Shown here: positions 6,351 through 10,925 of the stretch, piece after piece
Layout of the letters: the number at the start of each line of letters is the position of its first letter
Numbering within the stretch: position 1 is the first letter of the stretch
Origin: Paludibacteraceae bacterium
Lineage (GTDB): Bacteria > Bacteroidota > Bacteroidia > Bacteroidales > Paludibacteraceae
DNA length: 10,925 bases
Direction of reading: 5' to 3'
NCBI GenBank assembly: GCA_017560605.1
Contig: JAFZEQ010000004.1
Coordinates: 1 to 10,925, forward strand
Program-made: the position numbers and the translations under genes
Notes under the pieces: model-generated
The model's input: only the letters and a program-made list of their open reading frames with translations
The model's database searches: none
What the model was told of the DNA's origin: nothing

Positions 6351-7991
6351 TTATTGTTTACCCAATGCACTCATAGCACAACGGAATCCGATAGTACTAG
6401 AAGACTCGTTTTGTTGTTTGAAACGACGAGTAGTAGGATTCAACCAATAGATACGATCATTCCAAGAACCACCTTTATATACGCGTGTCTCATCGTTGAT
6501 ACGAGGAATAAGAATATCAGATGGATCTTTCTTAGCTGCTCCAATTTTTTGAGCATCCTCGTCTGTGAAAGTGCTTGGATTCAATGGATAGTTGGTCAAC
6601 AGAAGAGAAGAAGCATCACCATCGCGATAGTTACGCTTGTCATCTTTAGGACCAAACTCTACTGCTAGAGTTCCATAATCTGTCAAGACAAATTTACCAT
6701 TATCATCAGTTACCAATTTCTTATAGATATTTCCACGGAATGAGTTATACTCGGTCATGTCCTCAAAAGTTGTCTCACGATATACATCCAAAACCCACTC
6801 GTTAACATTACCTGCCATGTTATACAAACCAAAGTCATTTGGCTGATAAGCATCAACTGGAGCTGTTAATACATAACCATCATTATGATCACCAGCAACA
6901 CCCATCATATCACCTTTGCCGCGAACGAAATTAGCCATCAACTTACCCTTGTTTCTTTGGGATAAGTCACGTGGATAATGGCCAGACCATGGGTAAACTT
7001 TTCCTTCAATAGGAAGACCATCGCTACCAGCAACAGGTGCAAACGCAGCATACTCCCACTCAGCCTCTGTAGGCAAGCGGTATCCAATTAACAAAAGACC
7101 ATCTTCACTTTTTAACTTACGAGGAACATTATGCGCATCTGTACGAGCAGCTTTTCCCAAAACAGGATTATATTCATTACTCTTTAGATACTTTTCTGTA
7201 TTAAATACGAAATTATCTCTAATCCACTCATATGACAAGTGATACATTTCCACCACAGCTTCTTGTGCACCAGTGTATCCGTATTGAACCGCTTTATTGT
7301 AAGGCAATTTGATTGCGGTAACATACTCATCGGTGTTAGTATAACCAGCACCTGTCAATAGCGAGTCAATCTCAGTACGATTCATTGGACGCAACATGCC
7401 ATAAGGAGCCAAATCAATATACTTATTAGATACCAAGAAGTGCTCATTAACACGGTCAGTACGCCATTGGCAATATGCCATTGCTTGCTCCCATGAAACA
7501 CCTACTACAGGATAATTGCTATACGCAGGGTGACGGAAGTAGTTTTGCTCAAATGGCTCGTTATAAGCCATTTCATCGCGCCATACAGTAGTATCTGGTA
7601 ACAAAGCCTTAATCAATTCAGGCTTGGTTGCTCCAAAGACATGTTGATTCCATTGCAAATACTCACGCCATGCTATGTTAGTAACCTCATATTTATCCAT
7701 ATAGAAAGAGCTTACCGTGATAGATCTGCGCTCACTGTTACGAGGAGCAGTAATAAACTCATCCATCTGCCCAATGGTAAATGTACCACCTGGGATAGGT
7801 AGCATACCTTTAGGGGTTTGGGCCACATTACCTTCATACGCTTCAAAATTAGTAGTTTTAGGATCAAAATTATCCCAACCTGTCCAAAATGAAGTCTTGG
7901 TATTAAGGTCCTTCTTTGTAAAAATGCTACAAGCACCCAAAAAGAGCACTGAAGTCAAAATCAAAGTCTTTGATACAATTTTAATATTCAT
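6351..7991 (-). CDS. gldJ: GldJ/GldK-family lipoprotein with formylglycine-generating-enzyme fold
   Basis: The 546-aa protein starts with a lipoprotein signal; the lipobox is FLGAC with Cys21. After TGWDNFDP (37-44) comes a sulfatase-modifying-factor (FGE) fold. Its landmarks are IPGGTFTIGQ (66-75), FYMDKYEVTN (96-105), YPVVGVSWEQA (160-170), YRLPTEAEWEYA (304-315), GLYNMAGNVNEW (388-399), KGGSW (506-510) and GFRC (535-538). No clear FGE catalytic cysteine pair is seen, consistent with a structural role. The segment LPDTTVWRDEMAYNE, then NYFRHPAYSNYPVVGVSW, resembles flavobacterial GldJ, as does the length (GldJ about 560, GldK about 460). GldJ supports the type IX secretion/gliding lipoprotein ring in flavobacteria. 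Here the porLMN-type genes are absent, and gcvH is downstream. Secretion function is inferred from family only; a non-secretion envelope role is possible. Confidence 0.8.
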   Translation of the reverse strand: MNIKIVSKTLILTSVLFLGACSIFTKKDLNTKTSFWTGWDNFDPKTTNFEAYEGNVAQTPKGMLPIPGGTFTIGQMDEFITAPRNSERRSITVSSFYMDKYEVTNIAWREYLQWNQHVFGATKPELIKALLPDTTVWRDEMAYNEPFEQNYFRHPAYSNYPVVGVSWEQAMAYCQWRTDRVNEHFLVSNKYIDLAPYGMLRPMNRTEIDSLLTGAGYTNTDEYVTAIKLPYNKAVQYGYTGAQEAVVEMYHLSYEWIRDNFVFNTEKYLKSNEYNPVLGKAARTDAHNVPRKLKSEDGLLLIGYRLPTEAEWEYAAFAPVAGSDGLPIEGKVYPWSGHYPRDLSQRNKGKLMANFVRGKGDMMGVAGDHNDGYVLTAPVDAYQPNDFGLYNMAGNVNEWVLDVYRETTFEDMTEYNSFRGNIYKKLVTDDNGKFVLTDYGTLAVEFGPKDDKRNYRDGDASSLLLTNYPLNPSTFTDEDAQKIGAAKKDPSDILIPRINDETRVYKGGSWNDRIYWLNPTTRRFKQQNESSSTIGFRCAMSALGKQ

Positions 7992-8031
7992 AATTTTGTG
8001 ATTTTGTGTCTAGTATGAATTTTTCAGCCTG

Positions 8032-8063
8032 CAAAATTACAAAAAAAAACTGATTCTTGCTAA
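8032..8063 (-). promoter_or_regulatory. Promoter of gldJ-like gene and gcvH
   Basis: On the minus strand, TAATTTTG (8032-8039) fits TAnnTTTG. It is preceded by G, a run of nine T and AATCAG (8050-8055 in plus coordinates). A TTAG 20 nt upstream (8060-8063) is a poor -33 candidate. The start would be near 8026, leaving about a 35-nt leader. Confidence 0.5.
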
Positions 8064-8140
8064 TTTTTCACAAAAAAAAACAAATAAATACTACTTTTTC
8101 TAAAAAAATGCTTTGTTTTTTTGGGTTTTTTACCAAAAAA
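8064..8140. other. A/T-rich stretch between divergent promoters, with one inverted repeat
   Basis: This part of the 189-bp divergent gap (7992-8180) is dominated by A and T homopolymers. TTTTTTGG (8117-8124) and CCAAAAAA (8133-8140) form an 8-bp inverted repeat around an 8-nt loop, ending just before the folP -33 region. It could be a weak hairpin, a curved UP-like element or a protein site. I see no open reading frame or RNA gene. Confidence 0.45.
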
Positions 8141-8172
8141 TTCGTGTAATCAGCAGATTTTTTGTAACTTTG
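8141..8172 (+). promoter_or_regulatory. Promoter of folP-cdaA-metG
   Basis: TAACTTTG (8165-8172) is a perfect TAnnTTTG -7 box. TTCG (8141-8144) lies 20 nt upstream as a 3-of-4 -33. The spacer has GTAATCAG and CAGATTTTTT, like the GT5-like gene's promoter. The box ends only 8 nt before the folP ATG, so the transcript should be leaderless or nearly so. Confidence 0.6.
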
Positions 8173-8180
8173 CACGGAAA

Positions 8181-8993
8181 ATGCATAACTTTGTTCGCAC
8201 ACATAATCAGCTACTAGATTTGTCATCTCCCAAGGTGATGGCTATTGTTAATATTACGCCTGATAGCTTCTACACATCATGCAGAACTCTATCAGAAAAA
8301 GAAATACTTTCGTGCGCTGACAAAGCTATTGCAGAAGGTGCTAACATACTGGATATCGGAGCTTGTTCTACTCGTCCAAACTCTTCACCAGTAGAGGCAA
8401 AAGAGGAATGGGCTCGACTCGAACCCGCACTACAAATCATTCGACATCATTGGAAGGATATTACCATTTCAGTCGATACATTTCGAGCTGACATAGCTGA
8501 AAGAGCATTGGCCAATGGGGCAGATATTATTAATGATGTATATGGTGGTGAAGCAGGCCCTAAAATATGGGAAATAGTTGCTAAACATCATGCACCATAT
8601 ATATTAACTCACGCTAGCACCATTCCCGAAGATGCACATGTGCTATCGCAGTTGATAGATAAACTACAACGACAACTAGATACATTACATAGAATAGGTG
8701 TTGCCGATGTCATTGTTGACCCAGGATTTGGATTTGGTAAAACAGAAACACAAAATTACTATATACTACAACAACTCAATGTGTTACAATGCTTGCAGGC
8801 ACCTATTCTTGTAGGCATTTCACGAAAATCAATGTTGTACAAACCGCTCGATACAACACCCGAACAAGTGTTACCTGCGACCATTGCGGCGCAAACATTA
8901 GCTCTGGAACGTGGCGCAAATATCTTGCGTGTACACGATGTAGCAGCTGCTAAACAAGCTATTTATATCCATCAACTAACTCATAACTCATAA
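8181..8993 (+). CDS. folP: Dihydropteroate synthase
   Basis: This cytoplasmic TIM-barrel enzyme joins p-aminobenzoate to hydroxymethyl-dihydropterin diphosphate in folate synthesis and is the sulfonamide target. The 270-aa protein shows NITPDSF (24-30), DIGACSTRP (58-66), SVDTFR (97-102) with Asp99, IND (117-119) with Asn118, DPGFGFGK (180-187) with Asp180, GISRKSM (212-218) with Lys216, and RVHDV (250-254) with Arg250 and His252. All main pterin and phosphate residues are present. The usual MHMRG-type segment reads ILTHASTIP (141-149). The start at 8181 is chosen because LDLSSPKVM, seen near the N-terminus of homologues, needs it. An upstream TTG at 8121 precedes the promoter, and the ATG at 8238 would remove the first strand. 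It heads the folP-cdaA-metG unit. Confidence 0.96.
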   Translation: MHNFVRTHNQLLDLSSPKVMAIVNITPDSFYTSCRTLSEKEILSCADKAIAEGANILDIGACSTRPNSSPVEAKEEWARLEPALQIIRHHWKDITISVDTFRADIAERALANGADIINDVYGGEAGPKIWEIVAKHHAPYILTHASTIPEDAHVLSQLIDKLQRQLDTLHRIGVADVIVDPGFGFGKTETQNYYILQQLNVLQCLQAPILVGISRKSMLYKPLDTTPEQVLPATIAAQTLALERGANILRVHDVAAAKQAIYIHQLTHNS

Positions 8994-8997
8994 CTCA
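8977..8997 (+). repeat. 7-bp tandem repeat spanning the folP stop
   Basis: TAACTCA occurs three times head to tail (8977-8983, 8984-8990, 8991-8997). The TAA of the third copy is the folP stop codon. The array fills most of the junction with cdaA, whose ATG is at 9007. Because the unit contains TAA and its length is not a multiple of 3, changes in copy number alter the last folP residues and the spacing to cdaA. Confidence 0.75.
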
Positions 8998-9006
8998 CTA
9001 CTAACT

Positions 9007-9798
9007 ATGATACTCGGTATTAAGGACATTATTGATATTCTATTGGTTGCTGCATTGCTTTTTGCTATGTATCGTGTATTGAGACGATCAGGAGCTAGCA
9101 ATCTTTTTTGGGGTATTATGGCATTTATTTTTGCCTGGTTACTAGTTAGTTATGTATTTAACCTAGAATTAACAGGAGCTCTATTCGAGCGTTTTGTTAG
9201 TGTTGGAGCACTCGCCCTTATCGTTATATTTCAAGAAGAGATTCGTGCATTTTTTTACAAAGTAGGATCACGTGTTAATGTTGAACGATTCAAAGGTAAA
9301 TGGTCACGAGTTAATCAAATGAAAAATACTGATAATCAGGCAAATGCAATCATAACAGCTTGTAAAAACATGTCTGCATCCAAGACTGGAGCACTTATCA
9401 TCATCCAACAGCAGCAAGAGCTAACCGCATACGAAGAAACTGGAGAAATTATAGATGCTATTCTTTCTACACGTCTTATCGAAAATATATTTTTCAAAAA
9501 TACTCCGCTCCATGATGGTGCTTTAATAATCAGCAATGGAAGAATCACTTCTGCTGGTTGTATCCTACCTGTTTCTAAACGAACCGATCTGCCTAAATCC
9601 TATGGTCTTCGACATAGAGCTGCACTTGGATTATCCGAAAAATCGGATGCCCTCATCATTGTCATTTCAGAAGAGACAGGAAATATCTCCGTAGCACATT
9701 CTGAAAATATAAACCATGTCACATTAGAGGAGCTAGAAACCAAGTATATTCGCCCTCTATTGGGACTTACTACAAACACCGATAATAATAAACATTAA
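9007..9798 (+). CDS. cdaA: Membrane diadenylate cyclase CdaA (DacA)
   Basis: This enzyme makes the second messenger c-di-AMP from two ATP. The 263-aa protein has three predicted N-terminal membrane helices (about 8-22, 33-51 and 60-76), then FQEEIR (75-80), a linker and a DisA_N-type cyclase domain (about 110-250). The catalytic signatures are intact: DGA (170-172, in LHDGALIIS) and RHR (202-204, in GLRHRAALG). This membrane architecture fits CdaA rather than soluble DisA. c-di-AMP usually governs osmolyte and potassium balance and the cell envelope. It starts 13 nt after folP and ends 5 nt before metG, so the three are probably one transcript. No cdaR-type regulator or glmM gene, the partners known in Firmicutes, is adjacent. 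Confidence 0.95.
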   Translation: MILGIKDIIDILLVAALLFAMYRVLRRSGASNLFWGIMAFIFAWLLVSYVFNLELTGALFERFVSVGALALIVIFQEEIRAFFYKVGSRVNVERFKGKWSRVNQMKNTDNQANAIITACKNMSASKTGALIIIQQQQELTAYEETGEIIDAILSTRLIENIFFKNTPLHDGALIISNGRITSAGCILPVSKRTDLPKSYGLRHRAALGLSEKSDALIIVISEETGNISVAHSENINHVTLEELETKYIRPLLGLTTNTDNNKH

Positions 9799-9803
9799 TA
9801 TAT

Positions 9804-10925
9804 ATGAAATCATTTCAACGTACTCTTGTAACAGCAGCCCTACCATATGCCAACGGTCCTGTACATATCGGACACTTGGCAGGTGTGTATGTGCCTGCTG
9901 ATATCTATGTTCGCTACCTTCGCCTCAAAGGTGAACCAGTACTCTACGTAGGAGGTAGCGATGAGCATGGCGTGCCAGTGACCATTCGTGCACGCAAAGA
10001 AGGTATCACTACTCAACAAGTAGTAGACCGCTACCACCAAATCATCAAGGACTCATTCGAGGGCTTCGGTATCTCCTTTGATGTCTATTCACGTACTACC
10101 AGCAAGACTCACCACAAGCTTGCATCGGATTTCTTCCGCCATTTGTACGACAACAATAAGTTCGTAGAGCAAACCTCTGAGCAGTTCTATGATCCTGAGA
10201 CTCAGGAGTTTCTCACCGACCGTAACATCCGCGGCGAGTGCCCTCGTTGCCACGCAGCTGGTGCCTACGGCGACCAATGTGAGAAGTGTGGCGCTACCCT
10301 CTCTCCAGACGAGCTTATCAACCCATACAACGCCATCAACGGCAACGCACTCACCAAGAAGGAGACCAAGCACTGGTACCTCCCACTTGACCAATATCAA
10401 CAATGGCTCGAAGAGTGGATCCTCCAAGAGCACAAAGAGTGGCGTCCTAATGTCTATGGTCAATGTAAGTCATGGCTCGACAGCGGTCTACGTCCACGCG
10501 CCGTGACTCGCGACCTCGATTGGGGTATACCAGTGCCTGTTGAGGGTGCTGAAGGCAAAGTGCTCTATGTATGGTTCGATGCACCTATCGGCTATATCTC
10601 CAACACCAAAGAGCTCTGCGACGCTAAACCAGAACTCGGTCCTTGGGAGACATGGTGGAAAGACCCATCTACCCGCCTACTCCACTTTATCGGTAAGGAT
10701 AATATCGTCTTCCACTGCATCGTTTTCCCAACTATGCTCAAGGCTGAAGGCAGCTATATCCTCCCTGATAATGTACCTTCTAACGAGTTCCTCAACCTCG
10801 AGGGCGACAAGATCTCAACCTCTCGCAACTGGGCAGTATGGCTCAACGAGTACCTCGTGGATTTCCCTGGCAAACAAGATGTCTTGCGCTATGTGCTGAC
10901 TGCCAATGCGCCTGAAACCAAAGAT
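9804..10925 (+). CDS. metG: Methionyl-tRNA synthetase, 5' part (cut by the window end)
   Basis: This cytoplasmic class I enzyme charges tRNA-Met, including the initiator tRNA. The first 374 codons are present and open to the edge; full-length bacterial relatives are about 550-680 aa. Visible are [17 protein letters not shown] (11-27) with the HIGH signature at 21-24, GGSDEHGVP (50-58), a zinc knuckle from Cys146/Cys149 and Cys159/Cys162, VWFDAPIGY (256-264), FIGKDN (295-300) and KISTS (336-340), the KMSKS-loop variant common in MetRS. The ATG lies 5 nt after the cdaA stop, with no clear SD. Its sequence is visibly richer in G and C than cdaA, probably codon bias of a highly expressed gene. 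Confidence 0.97.
   Translation, partial: MKSFQRTLVTAALPYANGPVHIGHLAGVYVPADIYVRYLRLKGEPVLYVGGSDEHGVPVTIRARKEGITTQQVVDRYHQIIKDSFEGFGISFDVYSRTTSKTHHKLASDFFRHLYDNNKFVEQTSEQFYDPETQEFLTDRNIRGECPRCHAAGAYGDQCEKCGATLSPDELINPYNAINGNALTKKETKHWYLPLDQYQQWLEEWILQEHKEWRPNVYGQCKSWLDSGLRPRAVTRDLDWGIPVPVEGAEGKVLYVWFDAPIGYISNTKELCDAKPELGPWETWWKDPSTRLLHFIGKDNIVFHCIVFPTMLKAEGSYILPDNVPSNEFLNLEGDKISTSRNWAVWLNEYLVDFPGKQDVLRYVLTANAPETKD

Noticed and set aside
8121..8180. Longer FolP starting at a TTG at 8121
   Set aside because: The extension precedes and includes the promoter -7 box and reads as non-conserved residues from A/T-rich DNA.
1..10925. Mobile elements, CRISPR arrays, tRNA or rRNA genes, riboswitches
   Set aside because: No transposase or integrase motifs, spaced palindromic repeats, cloverleaf or rRNA-like sequence were seen, and leaders are too short for known riboswitches.
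9804..10925. metG as horizontally acquired because of higher G+C
   Set aside because: proS shows a similar contrast with the lipoprotein genes, so codon bias in highly expressed synthetases is the simpler explanation.

Overview
The window looks like a chromosomal core region of a Bacteroidales (phylum Bacteroidota) bacterium. Three things support this. The ProRS is the short archaeal/eukaryotic-like form usual in that group. The lipoproteins belong to Bacteroidota-restricted families (GldJ-type and DUF4270). The promoters match the Bacteroidota pattern (TTTG near -33, TAnnTTTG near -7) and most genes lack a Shine-Dalgarno sequence. I see no mobile element, CRISPR array, rRNA or tRNA gene.

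Layout. (1) Positions 1-3434, minus strand: panC, pdxB and proS, read in that order, make pantothenate, start the DXP-independent PLP pathway and charge tRNA-Pro. The unit ends at a hairpin at the left edge. (2) Positions 3435-3589: a divergent promoter region. (3) Positions 3590-5840, plus strand: a stand-alone glycogen/starch-synthase N-terminal half (GT5-like), overlapping by 20 nt a DUF4270 lipoprotein. A bidirectional terminator at 5896-5927 follows. (4) Positions 5953-7991, minus strand: a GldJ-like formylglycine-enzyme-fold lipoprotein followed by gcvH. (5) Positions 7992-8180: a very A/T-rich divergent promoter region. (6) Positions 8181-10925, plus strand: folP (dihydropteroate synthase), cdaA (diadenylate cyclase) and the 5' part of metG, spaced by 13 and 5 nt.

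How they fit together. Most genes are housekeeping. One-carbon and cofactor metabolism recurs: folP makes folate, GcvH feeds the PLP- and folate-dependent glycine cleavage system, PdxB belongs to PLP synthesis, PanC uses pantoate derived from methylene-THF, and MetG uses methionine. This is a theme, not proof of co-regulation. CdaA adds c-di-AMP signalling.

The least understood parts are the half glycogen synthase with its lipoprotein partner, and the GldJ-gcvH pairing. The most unusual DNA-level features are three short tandem arrays. One is an 8-bp array inside the pdxB catalytic domain. One is an 11-bp array carrying repeated SD-like cores in front of pdxB. One is a 7-bp array across the folP stop codon. 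Also notable are a consensus promoter buried inside pdxB that could drive proS separately, and an almost leaderless folP promoter. I did not find a convincing new defence or mobile system.
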